DNA from: Nocardia goodfellowii
Lineage (GTDB): Bacteria > Actinomycetota > Actinomycetes > Mycobacteriales > Mycobacteriaceae
DNA length: 64,000 bases
Reading direction: 5' to 3'
NCBI RefSeq assembly: GCF_017875645.1
Contig: NZ_JAGGMR010000001.1
Span: 6,572,001-6,636,000 of the forward strand
Made by a program: the position numbers and the translations under genes. This document shows positions 1 through 8,354 of this stretch, piece after piece. Every line of letters begins with the position of its first letter. Positions within the stretch are counted from its first letter, which is position 1. Below the pieces are notes generated by a model, which was given only the letters and a program-made list of their open reading frames with translations, was not told the origin of the DNA and did not search any database.

Positions 1-97
1 CGCAGGTGCTGGATGGCGCGGCCGACGCGATCCCGGCCGTTACCGCAGACATCAGGCACAAGCCGATCTGGATCGGAACCAGAACACGCAATGGCAT
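1..97 (-). CDS. Secreted protein, N-terminal fragment cut by the window edge
   Basis: The ATG at 97 (complement) follows an AGGAGAAC Shine-Dalgarno sequence by about five bases. Thirty-two codons are visible. They begin Met-Pro-Leu-Arg, run through a hydrophobic stretch, and end near Ala-Ser-Ala-Ala, which looks like a Sec signal peptide with its cleavage site. The mature protein lies outside the window, so no function can be given. Confidence 0.6.
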   Translation of the reverse strand, partial: MPLRVLVPIQIGLCLMSAVTAGIASAAPSSTC

Positions 98-142
98 TTC
101 CGTTCTCCTGGGGCCCGGGAGTTGACCTGAACGCTGTAGTCT

Positions 143-490
143 CTAATCGTCGATGCCGCTGCGATGGGAGTCGGACTCGCCCGATCCATCGTCGCCCCGG
201 TTGTCTGCACTCCTCGAAGACTCCTTAGTGCCGGCCCCACTTTTGCCTTTGCCCTTTCCCTTGCCTTTGCCCTCGCCCTTTCCCTTGCCCTTTCCCTCAC
301 CGCCGTCCTCGCTCGGCGCGCCGCCACCCGAGGCGATAACCGACCCCTGACCGAAATCGTGCAAGATGGGCTCTGCCGCCAGCGCCGACGAGGGTGCCGG
401 ATTATGGCCAAGCTGGCCCGTGGCCCCTGGGGCGGACGCGGCCAGCACCCCGGCCGCAACGAACACCCCGACAATGACTCGCTGAATCAT
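143..490 (-). CDS. Small secreted protein with a Lys-Gly repeat tract
   Basis: This 115-residue protein starts at an ATG preceded by AGAGGAACC. Residues 1 to about 25 form a signal peptide (hydrophobic core, Ala-x-Ala end). Residues about 65 to 85 alternate Lys and Gly almost perfectly, broken by one or two Glu, and the C-terminus is rich in Ser, Asp and Arg. The mature part has no recognisable fold and is probably disordered, with a strongly basic tract next to an acidic tail. It lies in the same direction as the fragment at 1-97, about 45 bases upstream of it. The family is not recognised; a wall-associated or polyanion-binding role is only a guess. Confidence 0.6.
   Translation of the reverse strand: MIQRVIVGVFVAAGVLAASAPGATGQLGHNPAPSSALAAEPILHDFGQGSVIASGGGAPSEDGGEGKGKGKGEGKGKGKGKGKSGAGTKESSRSADNRGDDGSGESDSHRSGIDD
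241..298. repeat. Short-period polypyrimidine tract coding for the Lys-Gly repeat
   Basis: The plus strand shows imperfect six-base units of the types TTTGCC, CCTTTG and CCCTTT over about 58 bases. They encode alternating Gly and Lys codons on the complement. Loss or gain of one six-base unit would add or remove Gly-Lys without a frameshift. Confidence 0.7.
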
Positions 491-693
491 GGTGGTTCCT
501 CTCTCACTGGTGGAGCGGCACGACCGATCAACCGATCCAGCCTAAGAGTGACGAGCAACCGAGTCCGACACCCCTGACCACACGGCGATTCCGCGATGAC
601 CGTCCTGGGCACGATGAAGAGCATCACGGAGCACCGCGTTACGCTGCAGCCAAGCGGGTGAAGATCATGAAGACAGGTTGTGAGGGCGGCGAC

Positions 694-1530
694 GTGATCA
701 GCGATGTACATAAAGAAGCTGTCATCCTGGCCGGTGACCGCTACACGCAATTTTCGAACGCGTTGTCGGCATTGCTGGGGACGGGTCCGCTCGACGACAT
801 CGTGGTGGAGTACGCCGGGATGAATGTGCCGCTGCCGAAGTTGGCCGAGGTCGATACCACAGGGCCGATATCCTTGATCGCCGCTTTCGACAATGCGGCG
901 GGTGACGCGATTCGAGATGCCCTCGTGCGAGCCGGTTTCCGGGTTCGCATCTCCGCGAAGATCATCAGAGTCACGGCGCCACAGTCGGATCCGCGAGAAC
1001 AGATCGCGAGAATTGCGGAGCATGCCCACAAGGCCCGCTGCGACGTACGCGACGTGTATGAACACCTCACCGGGCGGTGCCGTCTACTCTTGGCCGACGG
1101 GACATTCAGCGCGGACGAAGAGCGCCGCACCCGACGGGCGATCCAGCGTTTGACCGATATGACCATCAGCAATATCGATCTCGACGCGACCAGGTTCATG
1201 GCCATGGCGAAGGGGCATCGTCCTGTGCCGTTGGACGACGCCGATGACTGGGAACTCGCCAGGTTTGCCGATACCTACGACGGCTATGCGGCATTCGATG
1301 ACGACCCGATAGCACGGGGCCGGGCAGTCCAGCAGGTGCGGCGGTTGTGGGACGAGACGGGCTTGCTGTCGAACGACTTGAATTTGCTGCGTACGTGCCT
1401 GTTCCTCGAAGTAAAAGCGCATCGGCGGCGCGGCGGCGGCCGACCGTTGAGCGAACAGCCTTTTGTCCGCGCTCTGGTAACCCGAATCAGGGACGTTTCA
1501 GGCGGCACCGTGCTCTGGGACGATTTGTAA
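694..1530 (+). CDS. Ribosome recycling factor-like protein with extra C-terminal domain
   Basis: The first ~172 residues of this 278-residue protein align with ribosome recycling factor (RRF): the start Met-Ile-Ser-Asp-Val-His-Lys-Glu (E. coli RRF begins MISDIRKD), LDDIVVEY then PLPKLAEV at 33-53 (E. coli [22 protein letters not shown]), and DEERRTRRAIQRLTD at 141-155 (E. coli EDDDRRSQDDVQKLTD). The highly conserved VRNVRRDA motif is VRDVYEHL here (118-125), so its arginine pair is lost. RRF normally ends near residue 185; about 95 further residues here match nothing I recognise. The GTG at 694 was chosen because it reproduces the RRF N-terminus and has GAGGGCGG just upstream; GTG 658 and ATG 667 are in frame. 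It stands alone, away from the usual frr neighbours (pyrH, tsf), so it is a paralogue and not the housekeeping factor. Confidence 0.75.
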   Translation: MISDVHKEAVILAGDRYTQFSNALSALLGTGPLDDIVVEYAGMNVPLPKLAEVDTTGPISLIAAFDNAAGDAIRDALVRAGFRVRISAKIIRVTAPQSDPREQIARIAEHAHKARCDVRDVYEHLTGRCRLLLADGTFSADEERRTRRAIQRLTDMTISNIDLDATRFMAMAKGHRPVPLDDADDWELARFADTYDGYAAFDDDPIARGRAVQQVRRLWDETGLLSNDLNLLRTCLFLEVKAHRRRGGGRPLSEQPFVRALVTRIRDVSGGTVLWDDL

Positions 1531-1550
1531 CCGGCCGCTCACTCAGCTGA

Positions 1551-2441
1551 TTACAGCTGGGCGGCAAGGGTTCTCAGTCGGTGGCGGGCGCGCTCCGGTT
1601 GTTCGGCTTCGATGACGATTCGTTCCATGACCTGGCGGTAGCGCTCGAGGTCTTGTCGGCGTTCCAGGTAGAGCGCGTTGGTCAGCAGCTCCACGTAGAC
1701 GATGTCGGGGAGTTCTTGTTCGGCGAATCGGAGGAGTGTGAACGAGCAGCAGCCGGCCGCGGCGGAGATGCCGGCGGTGTAGGGCAAGACCTGGAGTGTC
1801 ACGTTGGGCATGGTCGACATGGCCAGCAGGTGCTCGATCTGGGCGCGCAGCACCTGGGTGCCGCCGATCGGCCGGTGCAGCACGGATTCCTCCAGCACCG
1901 CCCACAGTTTGGGGCCGTTCGGTGCGGTAAGGATTTCCTGACGCCTGCGGCGCAGTTCCACTTGCCGTGCCGCTTCGGTGGTGTCGGGGCCGAGGGCGAG
2001 GACAGCTCGGGCGTAATCCTCGGTTTGCAGTAAGCCCGGAACAAGTTGGTTCTCGAAGGTTCTGATCGAGGATGCCGCGCCCTCCAGGCCGAGATAGGTC
2101 TCGAACCAGGGCGGAAACAGATCGCCGTAGGTATGCCACCATCCCGGGTGGTTGGCTTTGCGAACCAGATCCAGGAGTCGCTCGCGCTGGTCCGGATCGC
2201 TGACGCCGTAGAGGGTCAGCAGGTCGGTGATATCGCGTTCCTTGAAGGCGTGGCGCCCGAGCTCGAGGCGGCTGATCTTGGCATGCGAGCCGCGAATATG
2301 TTCACCGGCGGCTTCGCGCGTGATGTCGCATTCTTCCCGCAGCTTACGGAGTTGGCCACCGATCGCGATCCGCAGTGCCGTCGGCCCGCGTTCGGCCACA
2401 TCGGATCCGAGAACGTCGAGCTTGACCGGTTCCGTACTCAT
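1551..2441 (-). CDS. XRE-family regulator with DUF5753 domain
   Basis: This 296-residue protein has a helix-turn-helix near residues 25-85 (ALRIAIGGQLRKLREE... then HAKISRLELGRH) and a C-terminal DUF5753 region starting around WWHTYGDLFPPWFETYLGLE with the typical VPGLLQTEDYARAV. This is the large WhiJ-like regulator group of actinomycetes. The ATG at 2441 has GAGGAA upstream; an earlier in-frame start at 2474 would overlap the intergenic spacer. The upstream methyltransferase gene ends 36 bases before, so the two probably form one transcript. The ligand and targets are unknown. Confidence 0.85.
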   Translation of the reverse strand: MSTEPVKLDVLGSDVAERGPTALRIAIGGQLRKLREECDITREAAGEHIRGSHAKISRLELGRHAFKERDITDLLTLYGVSDPDQRERLLDLVRKANHPGWWHTYGDLFPPWFETYLGLEGAASSIRTFENQLVPGLLQTEDYARAVLALGPDTTEAARQVELRRRRQEILTAPNGPKLWAVLEESVLHRPIGGTQVLRAQIEHLLAMSTMPNVTLQVLPYTAGISAAAGCCSFTLLRFAEQELPDIVYVELLTNALYLERRQDLERYRQVMERIVIEAEQPERARHRLRTLAAQL

Positions 2442-2477
2442 GAATTCCTCAGACGGGTCACCGGTTCCGCGCACCCC

Positions 2478-3305
2478 TCAACGCTTGCGGCCGACGCCGC
2501 CGGCGATGCAGTGCCGAACCGCGGACAGCGGACCCAGCCGCGGGCCGTCGGGCCACCAGTCGTCGCACAACACCAGCCCGGGTTCGACCATCTCCAAATC
2601 GCCGAAGAGTGCCTGAATCTCGGCCCGGGTGCGGAAGAGTCCGCAGCCCATCGGGCTGTGCACGAATTTGTCCTCCATCTTGCGGGCCAACTCGCTGTAT
2701 TCGTCGACCTCCGGATCGAAGAAATGCGCGATCGCCACATAGGACCCCGACGGCAGCGCGTCGATATAGGTGCTCATCAACGCGGCGGCATCCGCGCCCA
2801 GATAGTGATGCAGCGTGCCCACCTGGAACAGTGCCAGCGGGCGCGAGAAATCCAATTCCACTCGCACCGTCCGGTTTCCCAGTACCTCGAGGGGCTGGAA
2901 GATATCGCTCTCGACGATGCTGGTTTGCCTGTTCTCCTCCAGCAGCACGCGGGCGTGCGCGAGGACCATCGGATCGTTGTCCACATAGACCACCCGCGCA
3001 TCCGGGATGATCCGCTGCACCACCTGGTGAGTGTTCTCCGATGTCGGCAACCCCGAACCGAGATCCAGATACTGTGTGATCCCCGCCTGTCCCGCGAGGA
3101 AACGGCACGCCCGGATCAGGAAATCCCGGTTGGCCCAGGCTAATTCGGCCACGCCGGGAGCCACCGTGCGGACCTGCGCCAGCACCTCACGATCGATCTC
3201 GAAATTGTCCTTCCCATGCAGTGCCGCGTCGTAGACGCGCGCGATACTGGCACGGCTGGTGTCCACTCCCACCGGCACCACACTCGGATAGGACGGCTGC
3301 GACAT
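2478..3305 (-). CDS. SAM-dependent methyltransferase, DUF574 family
   Basis: This 275-residue protein carries the DUF574 pattern: an N-terminal VGVDTSRASIARVYDAALHGKDNF stretch (about residues 11-34), a SAM-binding YLDLGSGLPT near 78-87, and VYVDNDPMVLAHAR further on. The start at 3305 follows GGGAG and gives MSQPSYPS; the longer reading from 3356 is less likely. DUF574 genes are commonly paired with XRE/DUF5753 regulators in actinomycetes, as here. The methyl acceptor of this family is unknown. Confidence 0.85.
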   Translation of the reverse strand: MSQPSYPSVVPVGVDTSRASIARVYDAALHGKDNFEIDREVLAQVRTVAPGVAELAWANRDFLIRACRFLAGQAGITQYLDLGSGLPTSENTHQVVQRIIPDARVVYVDNDPMVLAHARVLLEENRQTSIVESDIFQPLEVLGNRTVRVELDFSRPLALFQVGTLHHYLGADAAALMSTYIDALPSGSYVAIAHFFDPEVDEYSELARKMEDKFVHSPMGCGLFRTRAEIQALFGDLEMVEPGLVLCDDWWPDGPRLGPLSAVRHCIAGGVGRKR

Positions 3306-3427
3306 CGGAGGCTCCCTGCGTCGTTCACTGTTCGTGACACGACCAGTCTGCCCCAATTCGCCTCCGCCGGACGGGTCTACAGCCCGATCGGCGTACGCAG
3401 CAGGTGACTTCGAACGACCGCCCGAAA

Positions 3428-3433
3428 TAGCAT
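3428..3433 (+). promoter_or_regulatory. Candidate -10 element of a leaderless promoter
   Basis: TAGCAT ends exactly six bases before the ATG at 3440. This fits a TAnnnT -10 element with transcription starting at the start codon. Confidence 0.4.
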
Positions 3434-3439
3434 CCGGAG

Positions 3440-3949
3440 ATGTCCGCAGGTGACCAGACCCGAGTCCGGGCCTATATCGAGGAGTTTCGCGCCCGAGCCG
3501 GCCATCCGCCGCTGCCCGCGCAACGCTTGGACGAACTCGTCGACGCGATATCCGCCGACCCGGGCGGCGGTACCGAGCTCTTGGTCCTTGCTCTGTCCGA
3601 AGGGCGAACTTTGTCCCGGCGTGAGCGGATCGTCGAGCTCTGGACGGCAGGGAAGCGCGCGGCGGCTGAGCGACTCGCCCTCGACGCCGCCGCGACCGGC
3701 GAGCCGATGCCGCTGCGCGACTTGATCAATCATCATCGGCGAGCAGCCGATCGGGAACGCAAGGAAGAGCTGGCTCGTCTCGCCGCGGAAAACGGAGATC
3801 ACCAACCGTTGCGTACCATCGCCTATCGCTACGAACGCGGTGGCGACCGCCGGCGTGCCGCCCAGTTGTACCAGCAAGGACTGGAACGTGGTGACCAGCA
3901 GGCCGGTGCGGAACTCCAGCGTTTGGCGCGTGATCTCCGTGGCGATTGA
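3440..3949 (+). CDS. Helical repeat-like hypothetical protein
   Basis: This 169-residue protein has no signal peptide or membrane segment. It is rich in Arg, Glu and Ala and is probably all helical. The last third (LRTIAYRYERGGDRRRAAQLYQQGLERG in part) looks like a single Sel1/TPR-type helix pair. It lies divergent from the methyltransferase at 3305 and has no obvious partner. No function can be assigned. Confidence 0.6.
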   Translation: MSAGDQTRVRAYIEEFRARAGHPPLPAQRLDELVDAISADPGGGTELLVLALSEGRTLSRRERIVELWTAGKRAAAERLALDAAATGEPMPLRDLINHHRRAADRERKEELARLAAENGDHQPLRTIAYRYERGGDRRRAAQLYQQGLERGDQQAGAELQRLARDLRGD

Positions 3950-4004
3950 CCGGACCGGCGTGTGCACCTGTTTCACGCACACGCTGGTAATCCGTCAGGC
4001 GATA

Positions 4005-4532
4005 TCACAGGAAAAGGACGTCGATGATCTCCACCGAGCCCGCACCGCCGCTACCGCCGCCCACCGATCCGGCGTTGGCGATCTGGCGGGTGCCGAACAC
4101 TATCTGCTGACCCGCGCCGGGGCCGCTCATTACGCCGAGCGTGCTGATGGCATTCTGGCCTACCGGCGAGGTAACCCAATTGCCCGACACCACGCTTACC
4201 GAGCCGTCGGACCAGACAATGGTTCCGTTGGCCGGATTGCCGCCCGCTCCCGTACCGGAGTTACTGCCGGTGGCCGCATTGAACGGGTAGCTGATGTTCA
4301 GCATGCCGCCGGTGACGTCGGGAAGTTGCGGGCTGCCGCAGTCGGTGAGTCCGCCGGTCACGTTGGTGTTCATGCCGGCGCTGCCGCTGCCTGGGACGTT
4401 GGTGGTAGTGAGCTGACCGCCGTAGCAGCCACCGACAATCGGGTCGGCGGTCGCGGTGGCGAGGGAACCTGTCAGCACCGGGAAAGCGAAAATCGCACCG
4501 AGCAGAACTGCTGTACAGCGCTGTAATCGCAT
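4005..4532 (-). CDS. Secreted Gly/Ser/Thr/Asn-rich protein
   Basis: This 175-residue protein starts at the ATG at 4532 behind AAAGGT. A signal peptide spans residues 1 to about 30 (Arg, hydrophobic core, then Ala-Thr-Ala-Thr-Ala-Asp). The mature part is rich in Gly, Ser, Thr and Asn, has two Cys (CYGG and LTDCGSP) that could form a disulfide, and ends in VEIIDVLFL. It resembles small exported proteins common in Nocardia and mycobacteria, without a named family that I can recognise. Confidence 0.65.
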   Translation of the reverse strand: MRLQRCTAVLLGAIFAFPVLTGSLATATADPIVGGCYGGQLTTTNVPGSGSAGMNTNVTGGLTDCGSPQLPDVTGGMLNISYPFNAATGSNSGTGAGGNPANGTIVWSDGSVSVVSGNWVTSPVGQNAISTLGVMSGPGAGQQIVFGTRQIANAGSVGGGSGGAGSVEIIDVLFL

Positions 4533-4883
4533 TTCTGTACCTTTCGTCGTGATGCACCGTTGCATCTCGATGGCAGTACGAATGACAAATCCATCGTAGG
4601 CCGATATTTCGAGGGATGCGACGAGAAATATGCCCCAATGGGAGCCTTATCCGCGACCGCCGAAAGCATGCACCGCCGGGTACGGACAATTGAGACATTC
4701 GGCACCGGCATTGTCCAAATGCGCTGGGCAGCAACAGCTGCCGCCATTGCGCAGTGTGCCACCGAAATCCTCCACACCGCCGGTCTGATGTCATGGACGA
4801 ACTCGGACATAAAGGCGATGTCGGTGCCGGCCGACGTTGTCGCATGAGCTTGAATAAGGCCATGGCTGATCGGGTTCGCCGCA
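4533..4883. other. Intergenic region between divergent genes
   Basis: These 351 bases separate the secreted protein from the SARP-like regulator and should hold both promoters. A short inverted repeat, GATGCA at 4551-4556 and TGCATC at 4561-4566, lies just upstream of the secreted gene. A 95-codon plus-strand frame at 4560-4847 has no Shine-Dalgarno sequence and no recognisable protein content, so it is not called. Confidence 0.5.
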
Positions 4884-6860
4884 ATGGCTGAGGTTATGGG
4901 CACCAGCTTCGGCGTGCTCGGACCGGTGATCGCTCGTAACGAGGCGGGTCGGCCCATCGACCTCAAGGGTCCACGCCATCGAGCGGTGCTCGCTCGGCTG
5001 CTGGTGGCTCGCGGACGTGTCGTTCCGGTGCATGTGATCATCGAGGATCTGTGGGCCGACCCGCCCGCTGGCGCCAAAGGTGCTGTGCAGACCTTTGTCT
5101 CGGCGTTGCGACGCGCGCTCGAGCCGCAGCGCGCAGCCCGTTCGTCCGCCCGGCTACTTGTCACGGAGGGGCCCGGGTACGCGCTGCGCGCCGATGCCGA
5201 TTCGGTCGACGCGTGGCGTTTCGAAGATGCCGTCGCGCGGGCGATGACCGCCGCGCCACGGCAGGCATCGGCTGTGCTGGCGGAGTCGCTGGGGTGGTGG
5301 CGCGGCCCGGCCTACGCGGAGTTCGCCGACGAGCCGTGGGCGCGGGCCGAGCGAGCACGTCTCGAAGAGCTGCGGCTTTCCGCCGTGGAGCGCCTGGCAC
5401 GAGCGCGTGTGGACCTCGGACTGGCCGACGCCGCGGTACCCGACCTCGACGCGCATGTGGCCGAGCATCCGTGGCGAGAAGAGGCATGGCGGTTGCTGGC
5501 GCTGGCGCTCTATCGCGCCGGGCGGCAAGGTGACGCGCTGGCGGCATTGCGCCAGGCGCGAGAGTTGCTCGCCGACGAACTGGGTATCGACCCCGGCCCC
5601 GAGTTGCGTGCGCTGGAAACCGACATCCTCCAGCACGCGGAACACCTCGGTGCGGGCCGAGGCGCGGCCGGACGGGTCTGGGAACAGGCGGCCGCCGCCT
5701 ATGACCGCACCGTCGCCGCAGGGTCCAAGGCGCGACTCGAATCGACCGTCGGGCTGCTGCGGAGCTTGGCGCTCAGCGGCGGCGGCGGGCTGGAAGCCGC
5801 CCGGCAGCAACGACTCGGAACCATCACCGCCGCAGAGCAATTGAACGATCCCGAACTCACCGCTCGGGTGATCGGCAGCTATGACGTCCCCGGTATCTGG
5901 ACCCGCTCCGACGACCCGGAGCAAGCCGCGCTCATCGTCGCCGCGGCCGAACGCACGCTCGCGCGGCTTCCGGCCGACGCACCCGAAACCACTCGGGCCC
6001 GGCTGCTGGTGACGATCGCGCTCGAGACCCGCGGGACGCGCACTGAGCGCGGGTCCCGAGCCGCGCGGGCGGCCGAGGAGATCGCCCGCAGACTCGACGA
6101 TCCCGCTCTACTCGCCTCCGCGCTGAGCGGGGTGTTCATGCATACGTTCCAGCGCACGGGCCTGGCCTCCCGGCGCGACGCGATCGGGCGGGAATTGATC
6201 GACGTGTCGACCCGGCACGGGCTGGTGACATTCGAGATCCTCGGACATCTGATCCGGATGCAGGCGCTCGGCGCGTTCGGGGATTTCGACAGCGCGGACC
6301 AGCACGCTGCCGCGGCCGAAGTCCTGGCCGAGCGGCACGAGGCTCCGCTGGTGACGGTGTTCACCACGTGGTACCGGGCGATGCGGGCTGCCGCGACCGG
6401 TGCTTCGGTCGCCGTCGCCGAGGCCGGTTATCAGCGAGCGGCGGAGTTGCTGCACGGCAGCGGCATGCCCGGCCTCGAACGCGGCATCCTCGCGCTGGCG
6501 CTGCTGTGCTTACGCGTCTCCCGTGGCCAGGCGGTGGCGCTGGACGCGGACGCCGACTTCGGCCCGTACGAGCCGTGGGCGCGCCCGCACCTGCTGCTGG
6601 CGAACAATCGATCCGAAGCCGCCGCCGCGGCGCTGCGCCGAATCCCCGATCCCCCACCGGATCTCCTGCTCGAGGCGCTGTGGTGCCTGACCGCCCGCGC
6701 GGCCGTCATGGTGGGCGACCGTGCGATGATGACCCGCGCCCGGATCGAATTGTCCACTGCGGCAAACGAAATCGCCGGAGCCGGATCCGGCGTGCTGTCC
6801 GCCGGACCCGTCGCCGCCTACCTCGGCGAACTCACCGCGGCCCTGGACGCGCGACCCTGA
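4884..6860 (+). CDS. SARP/AfsR-like transcriptional regulator without NB-ARC domain
   Basis: This protein of up to 658 residues opens with an OmpR-type winged helix (about 5-95: FGVLGPVIA, LKGPRHRAVLARLLVARGRVVP, LWADPPAGAKGAVQTFVSALRRAL) and the bacterial transcriptional activation domain (about 97-245, ending LADELGIDPGPELRALETDIL). The rest is helical and TPR-like. No Walker A motif is visible, so this is the shorter type without the AfsR ATPase module. Two starts are possible: ATG 4884, or ATG 4896 giving MGTSFGVLGP, which fits the family start better. Its last 29 bases overlap the convergent hydrolase gene. Targets are unknown, as no biosynthetic cluster is adjacent. Confidence 0.85.
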   Translation: MAEVMGTSFGVLGPVIARNEAGRPIDLKGPRHRAVLARLLVARGRVVPVHVIIEDLWADPPAGAKGAVQTFVSALRRALEPQRAARSSARLLVTEGPGYALRADADSVDAWRFEDAVARAMTAAPRQASAVLAESLGWWRGPAYAEFADEPWARAERARLEELRLSAVERLARARVDLGLADAAVPDLDAHVAEHPWREEAWRLLALALYRAGRQGDALAALRQARELLADELGIDPGPELRALETDILQHAEHLGAGRGAAGRVWEQAAAAYDRTVAAGSKARLESTVGLLRSLALSGGGGLEAARQQRLGTITAAEQLNDPELTARVIGSYDVPGIWTRSDDPEQAALIVAAAERTLARLPADAPETTRARLLVTIALETRGTRTERGSRAARAAEEIARRLDDPALLASALSGVFMHTFQRTGLASRRDAIGRELIDVSTRHGLVTFEILGHLIRMQALGAFGDFDSADQHAAAAEVLAERHEAPLVTVFTTWYRAMRAAATGASVAVAEAGYQRAAELLHGSGMPGLERGILALALLCLRVSRGQAVALDADADFGPYEPWARPHLLLANNRSEAAAAALRRIPDPPPDLLLEALWCLTARAAVMVGDRAMMTRARIELSTAANEIAGAGSGVLSAGPVAAYLGELTAALDARP

Positions 6861-7728
6861 GCAGGTCGCGCAGCACCCCGGCGACCTCGCCCGGAGCCTG
6901 CTCCGCCATGAAGTGACCCCACCCCACCGTGGCGTGGGTGAGGTCGGGGGCCCAGGCGCGCCAGAGCTCGGCGGCGTCGAAACCCAGTGCCGCGCCCCAA
7001 TCCTGCTGCAAGACCGAAACCGGCATCCGCAGCCGGTTACCACTGCTTCGATCGCTCTCGTCGTGCTCGATGTCCACACCGGCCGAGGCCCGATAGTCAG
7101 CGACGATGGACGGGATCGCCGCCCGCGAAGCCGCCAGGTAGGCGGCGCGAACATCGGCGGGGATCGCCGCCGGATCCGTGGACCACACGTCGAGGAAGTG
7201 CGCGAAGAAGGCGTCCGGAGCGCCCGCGATGAGTTGTTCTGGCAGGTCGGCGCTTTGGGCCATCAGGTAGAGATGGAAACCGACTGCCGCGGCACGTCCC
7301 CGCATCACCTCCCACATGTCCAGCGTCGGCAGGACATCCAGCGACGCCAGATGGGTGATCACCTCGGGATGGTCCAGGCCGGCGCGGATGGCGACCAGCG
7401 CACCGCGATCGTGACCGGCCAGCGCGAAGCGATCGAAGCCGAGGGCGCGTCCGAGCGCGACGATGTCGGCGGCCATGGTCCGCTTCGAGTAGGCGTTGCC
7501 GTCGAGGTCGACCGGCTTGTCGCTGGCACCGTAGCCGCGCAGATCCGGGCAGATCACGGTGTGATCGGCGGCGAGGTCGGCCGCGACATGCCGCCAGCAC
7601 AGGTGTGTCTGCGGGAACCCGTGCAGCAGGACGATCGGCGCGCCACTGCCGCCCACAGCGACATTCAGCGCGACGCCGTCGGCCACTTCGACCCGCTGAT
7701 AGTCGAATCCGGGAATCGTAAGAGTCAT
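6832..7728 (-). CDS. Alpha/beta hydrolase of the haloacetate dehalogenase/epoxide hydrolase type
   Basis: This 298-residue cytosolic enzyme shows the fold markers HGFPQT (oxyanion region), nucleophile elbow AGHDRGA with Asp as nucleophile, LDVLPTLDMW with the acid Asp, and GWGHFMAEQAP with the catalytic His. The pattern is closest to fluoroacetate dehalogenases. The second substrate-binding arginine of that group (GHDRGAR) is Leu here, so carboxylate recognition is probably different. The start at 7728 has AAGGG upstream. An epoxide hydrolase or other Asp-nucleophile hydrolase remains possible. Confidence 0.75.
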   Translation of the reverse strand: MTLTIPGFDYQRVEVADGVALNVAVGGSGAPIVLLHGFPQTHLCWRHVAADLAADHTVICPDLRGYGASDKPVDLDGNAYSKRTMAADIVALGRALGFDRFALAGHDRGALVAIRAGLDHPEVITHLASLDVLPTLDMWEVMRGRAAAVGFHLYLMAQSADLPEQLIAGAPDAFFAHFLDVWSTDPAAIPADVRAAYLAASRAAIPSIVADYRASAGVDIEHDESDRSSGNRLRMPVSVLQQDWGAALGFDAAELWRAWAPDLTHATVGWGHFMAEQAPGEVAGVLRDLLRVARPGPR

Positions 7729-7829
7729 TGAACAGCCCTTCACGTGCTCGATCTGTTGGACGACCTCAGCCTGCCCAACCCCGATCAGCATTCACTGAGC
7801 AAAGACTCTGATCGAGCACCGGCGGGACG

Positions 7830-8240
7830 CTAGTCGAGCCGGAAATCCGCGAAATCGAACCCGGGCGCGACGACACAGCTCACCAGGACATACTCGCCGT
7901 CCAGTGGACGCGCGGACTGCGAGACCCCGCCCGGGACCAGCACTTGCGGGCGCTGCCCGCTCTCGATATCGGGTCCGAGGATGACCTCCTCGCCGCCGAT
8001 ATTCAGCGACAGCGCGCCGCCCCGATGCCACATCCACAGTTCGTCCGACGCGACGGTGTGCGGTGCGGACCGCTCGCCGGCGAGCAGCAGGAAATAGATC
8101 GCGGTGCCGCTCGCCCGCGGTCCCGAGTAACCGTCCGGGGTGAATTCCACGGCGCTACGCCATGTTTCGCGGTACCAACCGCCTTCCGGATGCGGTTGCA
8201 GGTCCAGTTGGGCAGCCAGCTTCGGCCGGTGGTCGCTCAT
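7830..8240 (-). CDS. Cupin, DUF985 family
   Basis: This 136-residue protein matches the DUF985 cupin fold: LDLQPHPEGGWYRETW near the N-terminus, SGTAIYFLLLAGERSAPHTVASDELWMWHRGG in the core and QVLVPGGVSQSARP before the last strand. It is a small single-domain sugar-epimerase-like cupin of unknown activity. It is divergent from the MFS transporter at 8355 and in the same direction as the hydrolase at 7728, about 100 bases upstream of it. Confidence 0.85.
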   Translation of the reverse strand: MSDHRPKLAAQLDLQPHPEGGWYRETWRSAVEFTPDGYSGPRASGTAIYFLLLAGERSAPHTVASDELWMWHRGGALSLNIGGEEVILGPDIESGQRPQVLVPGGVSQSARPLDGEYVLVSCVVAPGFDFADFRLD

Positions 8241-8246
8241 TCCCAC

Positions 8247-8252
8247 ACTGTA
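8247..8252 (-). promoter_or_regulatory. Candidate -10 element of a leaderless promoter
   Basis: On the complement TACAGT stands exactly six bases before the ATG at 8240. No Shine-Dalgarno sequence precedes that start, which supports a leaderless transcript. Confidence 0.4.
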
Positions 8253-8354
8253 AGTCGAACTCGCGCCGTTCCCGAGACCCAACGTTGGCGTTCGGGACGA
8301 TCGCTGTGGCGTTTCAGTCGCGTCGCGGGGCGGGTCCGGGCTGTTGTACTCGAC

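Noticed and set aside
4560..4847. 95-codon plus-strand frame upstream of the SARP-like gene
   Set aside because: No Shine-Dalgarno sequence or leaderless signal, no recognisable protein content, and it fills a region that must hold two divergent promoters.
5154..5924. Long minus-strand frame inside the SARP-like gene
   Set aside because: Antisense frames stay open by chance in DNA of this GC content; this one has no family features.
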